Of a stretch of 64,000 nt of DNA, positions 1 through 10,838 are shown piece after piece. Made by a program: the position numbers and the translations under genes. The notes beneath the pieces were generated by a model. The model did not search any database. It was given only the letters and a program-made list of their open reading frames with translations, and was not told where the DNA came from. The stretch comes from Epiperipatus broadwayi. Taxonomy: Eukaryota; Onychophora; Udeonychophora; Euonychophora; Peripatidae. Location of the stretch: NCBI GenBank assembly GCA_028023455.1, contig JAQFVV010006632.1, forward strand, positions 122,001 to 186,000, given 5' to 3'. Position 1 is the stretch's first letter. Each line of letters starts with the position of its first letter.

Positions 1-425
1 GAAATGATCAATAATGTAAAAAGGGGAAATGAAATAAGGTGAGGAAGAGAGAGAGATGAAATGAAGAGAATGGATGATGTTGATCATAAAATGAAATGAA
101 GGAGATAAGGACGAGATGAAATGAATGAGATAAAAGAAGATGATGATGATGAGATGAAAATGGAAGAAGATGGAATGAGATGATGAAAGTGAAAAAAGAT
201 GATAGTAATGAGGTGAGAGAAAGGAAAAAGATGAATGATGATGATGTAAAAAGTGGAGTAGAGAACTGAGAGATGAAGGAATGGAAGATGGGAAAATGAG
301 ATGATAAAAGAATGATGGAAGAAATGATCAAGATAAGGTTAAACTAATATTAGAGAAATGAGATGAAAGAAAATGAAATGAAAGGATACATAAAAGTAAA
401 GATGAAAGATAATGAAAACTATCAG
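1..425. repeat. Polypurine low-complexity tract (GATGAA-rich)
   Basis: The plus strand is almost all purine plus T, with irregular GATGA, GAAATGA and AAGATGAT words and hardly any C. It is a degenerate microsatellite rather than a clean array. The long minus-strand reading frame across it is only a compositional effect (Ser/His/Phe-rich) and is not a gene. Confidence 0.85.
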
Positions 426-1846
426 AGACAAACTATTTTAATCTATTAGAGACTCCTAACAACTTAACTCTGTGGGATTACAATAAAAAAAATTAAGGAT
501 GAAGGGTGATGCAGAAATATACAATCAGACAGAGACCAAATCCAACACTAATGCATACAACTAATGGAGTATGTTCAATAATTTAACAAAAATAATATAA
601 AGCAAATTTTATATATCATCATTTAATAGTTATTAGAGTCAGTCTCCTATCATGTCATATACTCCGAATAAACTAAATGATACTTTATTGAAGGACTATC
701 TCACTAGACAGATTAATAATAACAACAAGAGTAAACAATCTCAGGGGTTTTAACTAAACTCTTGTGAAAGATAAATGGTAAAGTTGCCTAATAAGTGATT
801 GCATGGATGAATAAACAAGTGAGTGATCACTTGGCTGACCATAAGATAACTATCTTATGTTCAATCATAGCATAATAAAAGAAAATATATTAATTTAAAT
901 ATTTAATTAATTAATCTAAATTTAAACTAATGATGGCCTATTACCCATGACATCACTTGAGCTGGGAAAAAAACAAGGGTACTTTTTATGCTTTTCCACC
1001 TACTCACAGACATCCTACTAATGAAATTAAATGCAGATGGATTTTAATTTTAAAATATACAAGATAATGTAAGATAATCTGCAGCTTTAAAACATACTAA
1101 ATAATCTTCTGAATCATTAATATTCTTCATTTCACATTGTATGATCTTCAGTCGGAGAAGATATAATAATAACTTTAAATCATTTTTAAAATAAGCACTT
1201 TATTAAATATCTGTAAATATGTGATTATCTGTTAATATGATTTAATCTGAGAATCACAATGATAAGCATGGCTTTTGTGAACATTATAAATCTTTGGAAC
1301 TCAAGACAATAGCATATAAAAGAAAAACAAACAGAAACTAAACTTTTAAAATAATAACAAATTTGGTTTATTAATAAGAATACATGATAAATATTTACAA
1401 AAATTACTGGAAACAATGCCAAGATAGCATTGTTATCTTTTAAACATTTTGACTAACAATCTTTATTTTGACTTGAAGAAAATTGCAAAATTTTAGCTGA
1501 ATAAAGGAATTGATTATTCCTCATTAACTTTTTCAACTGTTTATTTTAATAAAACAAAATTTACAAGAGTGAACAGAGGCTAATTGATATTTAATTCTAT
1601 CCAAATAAGCTCCTTAAAAATATTAAGGATTCTAAATCTTTTAACTTTAAATATAGTAGTATGAGCTTAACAAACATAACTCTAATTTTAATTGACACAT
1701 TTCATAATATTGTGGTAACGTTTAACCACCAAAATCATACACTAATAGGTTCATAGTGAATACCATAATCTAAGCAAAAAGCTAAGCTGGGACTAGCTTT
1801 TGAAACTGAGACTAGTAAAATAGAAAAGGTCCCCAGTGAAAAAAAA
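426..1846. other. AT-rich DNA without recognised feature
   Basis: I see no plausible coding region, structured RNA or repeat boundary here. The sequence is AT-rich with scattered short A/T runs. The part next to 1847 may belong to the same decayed LTR element as the gag-like frame, but no LTR end could be fixed. Confidence 0.5.
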
Positions 1847-3116
1847 ATGGAGACTCAAGCGAAAAAAGTAGAGAATGTTTCTAGTAAGAAACAACAAGAT
1901 AAAAACTAAAAAGAAGTTGAGCACAAAGAAGAGAATGGGGAAATCATAGCTTTAATAACCAGCCTGCTTGAAAAACAATAAGAAGTAGCTGATGAATATA
2001 AAAAAATAAGAACTTAGAAAACAAAATAATGAAATGAATAGGAAATTGGACGGGCAAGCTGAAATACTTGAAAAATTTAAACAACAGATCAATATGGGCC
2101 ATCATAAAATAAAAGAAGAGATTAGGAAAGAAATAGAGGAGATTAAAACACAAGTAGAGAATAAAATAGAAACTGTTTACCAAGTAATAGAAAAAAATAA
2201 GATAGAAGATATAAGTAATTGAAGAGATAAAAGTCAAAATTACAGATTTGGCTTGGAAATCAAATCAAAAGAATAGTAGTAAAAACAGTTTGCAAACAGA
2301 AATAAAACAGCATGACCAGTTGAGTGCCAACACACACATTGTAAACAATCCAGCAATTGTGAACCAGTTTTTGAAAAAATTGATATTTTTTGGCCATCAA
2401 GGTGAAGTTCCTATGGAGCATTTGAATAGTTTGGAGCACTATTTCACTATGAATCAATTAAGTGAGGAGGCTATGATTGCAATAGCGTGTAGCTATTTAC
2501 AAGGGGAGTCTCAATCTTGGTGGGACTCTTTATATAAAAAAAACTCATCACTTTTGATGAATATAAAATTGCTCTATTAGCTAGTTATTGGAGCGAAGAT
2601 TATCAGGAAAATCGTCATCACTAGGTGTCACAAGATAAATGGTGACCTGGTGAATCATTCATTTCTTTTTTTAGAAGGCAAGTGGTGAACTTATGCTCTT
2701 TGACAGCAGATCCACTATCCGAACAACAAATTGTCAGGATAATCTGCCATAGTTTTCCTCATAATGTTAAAAAAATGCCCATAGGAACTGAGAGAAACAC
2801 AGTGGAACAAATGATGGAATTGTTGAACACTTTCAACAGTGCTAGACCACCTTTTGATAAGAGAGATAGGAGATTCAAACCCCAACTTAGAGAACCAGCT
2901 GTAAACACCATAAGATATAGATGTAGGTTGAATTCAGGGAGTGGAACCCAAAGGAAATGTTATTCAAATAGTCATGAGAGAACAAATATCTTTCAAAGAA
3001 CCAGGAGCGATCCTGACCTCTCTCATAGTAGATTTAAGGAAAGACCCAGGAGTGATTCTCAATCCCCTAGCATGAGTGGCTATATTCCAAAAAGAAAAAA
3101 TAATAAAAAAAACTAA
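1847..3116 (+). pseudogene. Decayed gag-like frame of an LTR retrotransposon
   Basis: The frame opens at an ATG at 1847 and is broken by several stops near 1907-2030, 2220, 2578 and 2620-2650. The remaining pieces are an N-terminal lysine/glutamate-rich coiled coil (2034-2222), then a helical segment with the pattern of the retrotransposon gag domain: an SLEHYF stretch, a GESQSWWD stretch near 2500-2530, and a SFISFFRRQ stretch near 2655-2685. The C-terminal part to 3116 is basic with RS-type dipeptides, as in an RNA-binding tail. No CCHC knuckle, protease or reverse transcriptase follows. In this family the product would form a cytoplasmic capsid-like particle around the element RNA. The assignment to Ty3-like gag rests on pattern recognition only. 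Confidence 0.6.
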
Positions 3117-5590
3117 GAGAACAAAAATTAAAAATATGTAATCTGACAGACTCACCAGCTTGATCTAGTTATTAACGACCATGGATTTTAAATAATGGAA
3201 AAAATGATTAAAGTTAGTCTTAGAATAATAAAAAAAACAGACTTAAATTTTTTTTAAATGTCAAAGCAACTATAAAATAACTTGTGTCAAAACCTTTGAT
3301 TATGTCTTATCGATTATTGTGATATTCCAGCTCATAAGTCTAGAACATAGTGGAGCATAACACAAACAAAATAAATGTGTAAAATCAAAAGAAACAAACA
3401 AAGTAAAAATGTTTCTTTAAAAATAAATAAAAAAAAAGAGAGTAAAAAAAAACACTTTAAAAATAAAAATGAAATAAATAAGTGTATGATGAAAGTACTA
3501 ATGAAAATAAATAATTATCAAATCAAATAAAATTAAAAAAAAAAGTGTTAAATTAAGATTGAGATATGTGCAAATATTTGGGCAAAGATATAAATTTCAG
3601 GCCTGATTTTTGGTTACATTAAACCTTTTCTTGGGGTGACTTTGTTCTACAGATGGGTAGTACAAAGAATAAATAATATTGATGATGATGCACCTGTAGA
3701 AAAGTCCTGGCACATAACAAATAATAAATCTGGAAGAAAAATGCCCAGTAACTAAATAAAATAAATATTTTCATAAGACGAATGTGCCGTAGAGGTAGTC
3801 CTGCCATTCACAATCTTAAAGTTTCTGTGCATGATCCATTATGCACAAAAATTGCCCATGGTGTTGTCATGACTTCTGCAAGAAATTAAAAGCTGGTTTA
3901 ATCAGCACAAAATTGATCTGTGTGTTGAATTGCCTAATACTTTTCTGCCTGCCTCTCTTCACATTACCTTTATTATCTAATGATGAAAATAAAAACTAAA
4001 ATGCACTCTAGAAAAATAAAATTAGTAAAAATAAGAATTTGAAGTGATCAATACTTAAGAAAAAGGTGATTAACACATTTAAAATTCTCAGTTGGGAGGG
4101 GTGTAATGTAACAGTGTGTATATACACACATTGCACAGGTGTGTGTGTATATGAGTTACATAGTTCACTTGTTTTTATTTATTAAAAAAATATATCAGAA
4201 TCAATAGCTAGAAAATATAGAAGTTAAAATACAGGGAAAATTTAGATATAAGTTAGAAACTAATAATTATAATTTGTCTTTCTTTTATACATTATGATCT
4301 GTCAAAAATATTCTTTAAGAAAAAATGGTTTTTAATTAAAATAATCAAAGAGTTTCTTATGATTAATTAAATAATTTGTACAAAAATAATCAGGCTCTGG
4401 AGATTAAAATTCCAGACTGATTAGTTCAACTAATTCAAATCTCTGTAATTAAAATTAAAAACAGAAAATAAAGGAATGAAAATTATAGTTAATTTTTTTA
4501 AGAGATAAGATGTATTGATAATGTGATTAAAACTGAAGCAAAGATGGGGGCAGAGTAATATAAAAGGCTCACATTCTCCATTATCTTCAGTTTTTTGGAG
4601 TTTGGCCAGAGTTGTTATGTTAAGTTTGAATTAAGTTCAGTTAGAAGCTAGATTAAAAAGAATGATTGGCTAGAACTGAACATTGTATTCAGTTGTTTCC
4701 TCCACTCTTCTCCCATGTTCCATTTAGCAAAATGCCATAATAAATTACCCTGACTCACTTTCAACATGCCCTATTCAATTAAGTGAAAATTATATAAACC
4801 AGGCCTCCAAGAACAAAAAACCAAGAAGCTGTCTTCAGTTAGAAATACCCATACCATGACCAAGAAACTAACTGGATCTGAGGACAAAGGGGTGGTCACC
4901 CAACTACAACTACAAAAAAATCCAGGAACTATGATACCTTCCATGGAAATTAAAGACTAATAGACCTGCTAGAAAGACAATCAGGATAAAAACTTTTAAA
5001 TCTTACTCATTATCATAAGCATGCAAAATTTGTTAAATGTGTAATATTTCTTATGTGTTTACATTTTAATTATGTCTTATTAGTATTACATTCATAATTA
5101 TTATCATGTTTTTTAAAATAAATTTTGTTTAAATTATTAATGTCATTGTCCCCACCTCTCCATTCATAAGCAAATGTGTAGCTGGTCTCATGTGAAGAAT
5201 TAACCAAGGGTCAAGCACTTGAAATGTGTTAGTGACATCTCATGAGTTCCAATCTGAGTATTGGGTGGCGCCCTGGGTTTTAAACCTGTTATAAAATTCC
5301 CCATGGGATGTTTCACATTTCATGCAGCCAGGGAGCTACTTCGGTCTGGAAAAATGACTGTCAGTTTAATATTTTATTAAATCGCAGTCTGACTGGGGGT
5401 ATGATTAATATGTAAGTATTAATCATATTTACTCTCCTGCTTGAGTAACGGGTTTTTAAAAAGGTCTTTTTTGCAAAATAATATGATTTTATAAAATTAG
5501 AATAAATAATAACAAAGTTTTAAAATTAAAAAGTGCATGCTGTTAAAGTTTTAAAAAGTCTAAAAGTTTAATTAAGGACCTCTTAATTCC
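3117..5590. other. AT-rich DNA without recognised gene
   Basis: There is no convincing coding region. A TATA-like box (TATAAAAGG) lies at about 4559-4567 and is followed by less AT-rich sequence to 4980. Another less AT-rich patch at 5150-5460 includes a GGTGGCGCCC word. These could be worn LTR pieces, but no paired ends were found. Confidence 0.4.
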
Positions 5591-5836
5591 CATTACTATA
5601 TATATATATATATATATTGTAACCTAGGGCTTTGCAGGTGAAGATAGTCTTTTAGCCATATATTTGCATACACTAACGGTAACACAAAATTGAGAACGAC
5701 ACAGGCTACGAATATGGGAACAAATATGCCCGAAAGTGCTAAGCCAGAATAAAACATAATTAAAATATAGCTTTACCGGTGTGCTTTGAAGCACAGTATA
5801 ATAATTATAATTAGATTCCAACCATAATGTATTTAA

Positions 5837-5868
<32 letters not shown>

Positions 5869-5870
5869 AA
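5591..5870. repeat. TA microsatellites bracketing a 200-bp unique insert
   Basis: A (TA)n run ends at 5617, and the sequence then switches at TGTAACC (5618) to about 210 bp of more complex DNA. TA and TG repeats resume near 5837. The start resembles the TGTAACAG terminus of the LTRs at 19205, 26596 and 48567. I could not find a matching CA end, so this is at best a truncated LTR piece. Confidence 0.35.
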
Positions 5871-6432
5871 AGGAAATTTTTTCATTAACTTAATTTTATT
5901 ATAAATTAACTTTATTACAGTTTTCTAAGTATATCAGCAATTTAAATTACAAATTATTTAAAGTATTTTGTAAGCCCTGAAGATAATTAAAGTCTATTTT
6001 AATATTTATTATATTAATTTAAACTTGTCTATAGATGAAATAATTTTAAGTGTTTAACTTAAAAAATGTAGTTGTCTATTTACCAAGAAATTTGTACAAA
6101 GAAGTTAAGATTGCTCTAATATAATCCTTTGGTATCTCAAAGATTAGTGTTTAAATTAGCAGTAATATTAATTTATTAGATGTTAAGCTTGAATGTTCAT
6201 ATTTATAATAAAGCATTTACTTTAAGCCAATTATCAGCAATAGTATATTCATAAGTTAATATTATCAAGATTGAATAGATGAAGGTAAAGATAAATTAGT
6301 TGATGTAAAAGATAAAAACTAGTTTCCTAATATTAGTATTAAAATAGTTGTTAATTTTCAAATGAAACTTAAGTGAACATGTGTGTATTAGTATGCTTGC
6401 CTTTATTAATTTTATTTTACAATATTAAATAT
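5871..6432. other. AT-rich DNA, nothing recognised
   Basis: No feature beyond base composition was visible here. Confidence 0.4.
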
Positions 6433-6999
6433 CTACTAAGGCAATAAACCTCAAGAATGTGCGCTTGAAAATGTGAAGGTAGGGACCTCTACAGGTCTTA
6501 ACCACAAACTTATGCTATGGAAGAAAAGAGGGGAATCCTTCTTTACTTCAACCTACTTTCTATATAAATAGGTGAAGCTATTCAATACTTCACTGATTAA
6601 GTCCACAATTCCTATTATACATTAGTACTCGCAAAATCTTTCGATTTACAACGAGTCAATGGAACGATCTTATAGTTAGAAATCTATTACGATAATTTAA
6701 AGTTGTAATTATACATTTATTTAACACACATTGAATACGTGAGTAGTATTTACTAAGGCAATAAACCTCAAGAATGTGCACTTGAAAATGCAAAGGTAGG
6801 AACCTCTACAGGTCTTAACCACAAGTATCCACTATGAAAGAAAAGAGGGAAGCCCTTCTTTACTTCAACCTACTTTCTATATAAATGGGTGAAGCTGACG
6901 CGGTTAGATCTAAGACTGTGAAGCTATTCAATACTTCACTGATTAAGTCCACAATTCCTATTAAACATTAGTACTCGTGCGAAATCTTTCGATTTACAA
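6433..6999 (+). repeat. Tandem duplication of a ~220-250 bp promoter-like segment
   Basis: The segment 6433-6652 is repeated at 6750-6999 with few changes. Each copy carries a TATA-like box (6561-6570 and 6879-6888) 30-40 bp before a shared downstream segment. The second copy has about 29 extra bases (near 6896-6924) containing a short GC-richer word. A TATA box inside a duplicated block upstream of a gag-like frame (7716) suggests the U3/R part of an old LTR, but LTR boundaries are not visible. Confidence 0.6.
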
Positions 7000-7715
7000 T
7001 ATCATTTTTCAATACTCTGATTTAATTAAATTAAACCCTAGTGATTTTCTGAATCATTTATTTAATATATTCTGGAAATAATTATCAAGAAATTTGTAAT
7101 ATATTTTATTTAAAAAAAACAACAATATTTTTTAAATTCTATTTGGTAATAATTTCAGTTCACTAAATAATTATCTCAGACAACACGTGTTAATTAAAAC
7201 ATTTGAAAAATATGTTAATGAGTTTCTATTTTTAGCTTAACTCCACAATTACTACGTTGACCTTTAACCTTAAGGTTGGAAAATTGAAACAAAGTTGTAA
7301 AAATACGTTTTCCTATCAATCAAAAAGAGTGGCAGGATTAGGTGTACAAAAAGCACCACACACGTTCACTGAGTGTCTACTAAGGTTCTACTAAACTTCT
7401 ACAGAACTTCTACAGAGCTACAAGAACAACTTAATTTTTAACAGAAACAATACGCAAAGGAAAAAGAAATTTAAAATTTTCTCATAGAATTAATTACCGG
7501 TTATAATTTTTTTTAATTATTTATTTTAAGTAATACGCATCCTTAAAAATCTGAATGTTTATGCAAATGATTTATTAAGATTTAAAAAGTGTTATTGTGA
7601 ATTTAACTGCTATATTTAAAAAGATATAGATGATTTAAATCAAGATTAGACCCAAGAATTACACACACACACACACCCCGATACACAGAATGTAGATTTA
7701 GATTCTAACCAGGTC
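7000..7715 (+). other. Probable leader or LTR remainder upstream of gag-like frame
   Basis: This stretch contains short direct repeats of the type TTCTACAGA near 7375-7430 and a CA microsatellite near 7661-7676. No reading frame is supported. It links the duplicated TATA-box block to the coiled-coil frame at 7716 and may be the rest of the same decayed LTR element. Confidence 0.35.
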
Positions 7716-8366
7716 TTGGTATGCTGTAGTCCTCATGTTTATAATTCAGAAGCAACCCAAGAGATAACCCTTAAAGATATGTATCACCACTTCACATTAA
7801 TATTTCAGAAATTAGAAATGGAATTGGATGCTCAGGAAAAATCTCAGAAAGAGATAAAGGATTCTCAAAAGGAGTCTCAGAATAGATTTGATGTTTTAGA
7901 AAATAAGATTAAATTGTCCCAGGAATATTTAGAAGGTAGAATTGTAGAGTCAAGAGAACATGATCAGGGTGAATTTATTGAAGAAATGGAAATTAGATTG
8001 CGACAAGATAGAAAAGAAACTATGTCTGTCCTTAACCAATGATTTGAAAAAATGGAATTAAATTGAAGATTGGTGAAGCAGGATTCAGATGAAAAATTAG
8101 AGAGTATTAAAGATTGTTTAACAAAATATCAGATGGATTCTGATTACAAATTAAATAATTTAGAATTAAAATTAGGAGAGAACAATGAAAACTTATCAGA
8201 CCAAATAGTTGAAATGAAACATAAAATGAAGAGAATAGAAGTACAACCCAATAGTATAGTAGAAAAGTTTATGGTTGAATTGAATTCAAAATTTAAAAGT
8301 ATGGAGGAGAAACAACTTAGTTTAAGCACCAAATTAGATAAATTTAAAGTATGCAAGCTCAAGTGA
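7716..8366 (+). pseudogene. Coiled-coil gag-like fragment of an LTR retrotransposon
   Basis: Two adjoining frames (7716-8042 and 8070-8366) lie in the same direction and are separated by a stop and a short shift. Together they encode about 215 residues rich in Lys, Glu, Gln and Asp with heptad-like spacing of hydrophobic residues, so a long coiled coil is likely. The N-terminus holds a MYHHF..IFQKLE segment. The layout matches the N-terminal coiled-coil part of the gag-like frames at 2034 and 25191. No capsid domain, zinc knuckle or pol follows: after 8400 the sequence becomes G- and A-rich and then AT-rich. Function is inferred only from this resemblance. Confidence 0.45.
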
Positions 8367-8756
8367 CTCAAATTGATTGTAGAGAGTAGTAGCACAGGGA
8401 AAAAAAGAAAAAAAATTAAGATGTGGGGAAGGGATTTTTTTTTGGGAGGGTGTGGGGGTAGTGGAGAAAAATAAAAAAAATGGATGCAGAGAATATATCT
8501 AAGAAATAAAATATCTATTTCTTAAGATTTTACTGATCTCTATAATTTAACTGCAATTATTTAAAATAAAACAGCTCTTATAATGGAATATTATCTGCTT
8601 CATTTAAAAAATATTGGTTTAGGTTGTTAATGGAATATTCTGAATGTCCATAAAATCCCCTTTCCACTCTTGACACTCGAAGGATCTCAGAGGAGATTGT
8701 TAATTATTCAAAATTAAAGAGTTTTTAAGCATTTTATTTTAATTAAAATATTTTTC

Positions 8757-8856
<100 letters not shown>

Positions 8857-10763
8857 GTCAAAGGTTATATATCATAGAGATTTTTAAAAATTTATACAAA
8901 ATACTGAAAGTCATATTTCTGATAATCTTTTGCAATTTTGGTCTCTAGTCAAAGATTTAGGTATTACAAAAAAAAATTACAGAGTAATAATTCAAATCTA
9001 GTCGCAGATGATTTTTCTCATTATTTCTCAGAGCTTTTTAAACAATCTAATTCTTTTACTAATTTAACTGAAAATAATGATCTAATTAAAGAAAGGATAA
9101 AATTTAATTCATTTATTGAATCTGATATTATTTTTGCTATTAAGCAGCTTAAATTACATTCTAGTGTGGGCCTTGACAATATTCCAGCTTTCATTTTGTG
9201 CTAAATACATTGCTTCTCCTCTTTTGCATATTTTTAATTGCTCTTTAGCAAATAGTACTTTACCTACATCCCTTAAAATTGCTAAAGTTGTTCCTATTTT
9301 TAAGAAAAGATCTAGAGATTTGGTAAGTGATTATAGGCCTATTTCAATTCTACACACTGTTGCTCAAATATTTGAAAGATGTTTATATAATAAAATTATC
9401 TTGGATGTCTCTAAGGTTTTGGCACCAGAGCAGAATGGATTTTTGTCTAATAGGTCCATTGAAACAAATTTTCTAACTATTTTTGATCACATTTCAAATT
9501 CAATTGAGAATCAATCTAGGTTGGATGTTGTTTATTTTGATATGTCCAAGGCTTTTGATAGAGTTAATTATAAAAATTTTTTTGGAAGCTTTGTAGGTTA
9601 GGTTTTTCCAAATTATTGATTAATTGGTTTGACTGTTTTCTTAAGGATAGAATGTCTTGTGTGAGGTTTAACAATAAACTGTCATTACCATATTATTGCT
9701 TCACTGGGGTGCCTCAAGGCAGTGTTCTTGCACATTTATTCTTTAATGTATACATTGATGACCTAAAAACATGCATTAAATTTTCACATCTTCTATGTTA
9801 TGCAGATGATTGCAAAATTTTTAGGCATATTTATTCTATTAATGACTGTTTTTACTTCAAAGTGATATAGATAATTTCTTGAATTGGTGTGAATGTAATT
9901 ATATAGATATAAATATGGATAAGTGCTCCATTATCTCTTACTCTAGAAAATCTGAAATCTTAAGGTTTCCCTACTATATTGGTGACTCTAAAATTATAAC
10001 AAATGATCATCAAAGAGATCTAGGAATAATATTTTCCAATAATGGGTCTTTTCATAATCACATTAATTTTATGGTGAATAAATCTCTTAAAATTGTAGAA
10101 GTTATTTACAGATATGGAAAAGCATTTAATAAATTTACAAAGATTAAACTTTTTATATCCTTAGTTTTTTCCATCTTGGAGTATGGTTCAATTATATGGA
10201 ATCCTCATAACAGGACAGATATCTTAAGAATTCAGTCTGTTTTTGACAAATTTGCAAAATTAAATAGTTTAAGTAATGAACACTATTGATTTACTGCTGA
10301 GACAAAAAACAAGAGATCTCAAACTTCTTCATAAATTTATTTCCCAGAATATTTCAGTATCTAATTTGCTTTCTAAATTAGGTATTAAGAAACAGAATTA
10401 TAACACTCGTACTCACAATATTTTTGAATTGAAAATTTGTAAATCTGATGTATTAAGATTTTCCCCTTCACTTCGTTTACCTAGAACTTATAACAAAGAT
10501 TTTGGTAATGATGATTTTTTAATTTGGATTTTAAACAATTCACTAAAGTCCTCATAACAAAATATTATCCTTAATTTCATTTGATATATTGCCTTTTTAT
10601 TTATTTGTGTATTTTATTGTTTTTCAATTTTATTGGTATTCTTTTTATTATTATTTTTTTTTTTTTAATGCTTATTTAGATTTTTATATAATAATTATAT
10701 TATCGTGCAATCTATAATTGGCTAAATGCTGTTGATATGTGCATTAAATAAATAAAGAATTGA

Positions 10764-10767
<4 letters not shown>
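8857..10767 (+). mobile_element. 5'-truncated non-LTR retrotransposon (CR1/Jockey-like) with (TTA)n tail
   Basis: The element starts abruptly after an ATT microsatellite and ends in AATAAATAAAG followed by a (TTA)n tail. It encodes only the reverse-transcriptase part of ORF2; the endonuclease and ORF1 are missing. A second 3' end of the same family lies at 55590-56315. Clade is uncertain: the RDLGIIF, LEYGSIIWNP and YADD blocks fit the CR1/Jockey group. Both ends in ATT repeats could mean insertion into a pre-existing ATT array. Confidence 0.85.
8938..10557 (+). pseudogene. Reverse transcriptase of the plus-strand LINE, frameshifted
   Basis: The frame is scattered over five pieces: 8938-9204, 9116-9601, 9616-9870, 9879-10289 and 10276-10557. 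In order I see the N-terminal linker with SSVGLDNIPAF, the finger region with PIFKKRSRDLVSDYRPISI, LAPEQNGFLSNRS, motif A YFDMSKAFDRVNY, motif B GVPQGSVLAHLFF, catalytic motif C LLCYADDCKIF, then RDLGIIFSNNGSFHNHI and the thumb block LEYGSIIWNP, ending with TYNKDFGNDDF. Intact copies copy the element RNA into a nicked chromosomal target. At least four frame changes make this copy inactive, although the catalytic YADD box is preserved. Confidence 0.85.
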
Positions 10768-10819
<52 letters not shown>

Positions 10820-10838
10820 CATCATCATCATCATCATC
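10768..10838. repeat. (TTA)n followed by (ATC)n, shared 3' tails of two LINEs
   Basis: TTA units pass into ATC units near 10818. The left part is the tail of the plus-strand LINE. Read on the minus strand, the right part is a GAT-type tail of the minus-strand LINE that begins at 10839. The two elements therefore meet tail to tail. Confidence 0.85.

Noticed and set aside
8-331. 107-codon Ser/Phe/His-rich minus-strand frame
   Set aside because: It is the complement of the polypurine tract, with no motif and no start context.
5264-5285. GGTGGCGCCCTGGG as a lysine-tRNA primer-binding site
   Set aside because: No LTR end (CA) precedes it and no paired LTR or gag follows at the right distance.
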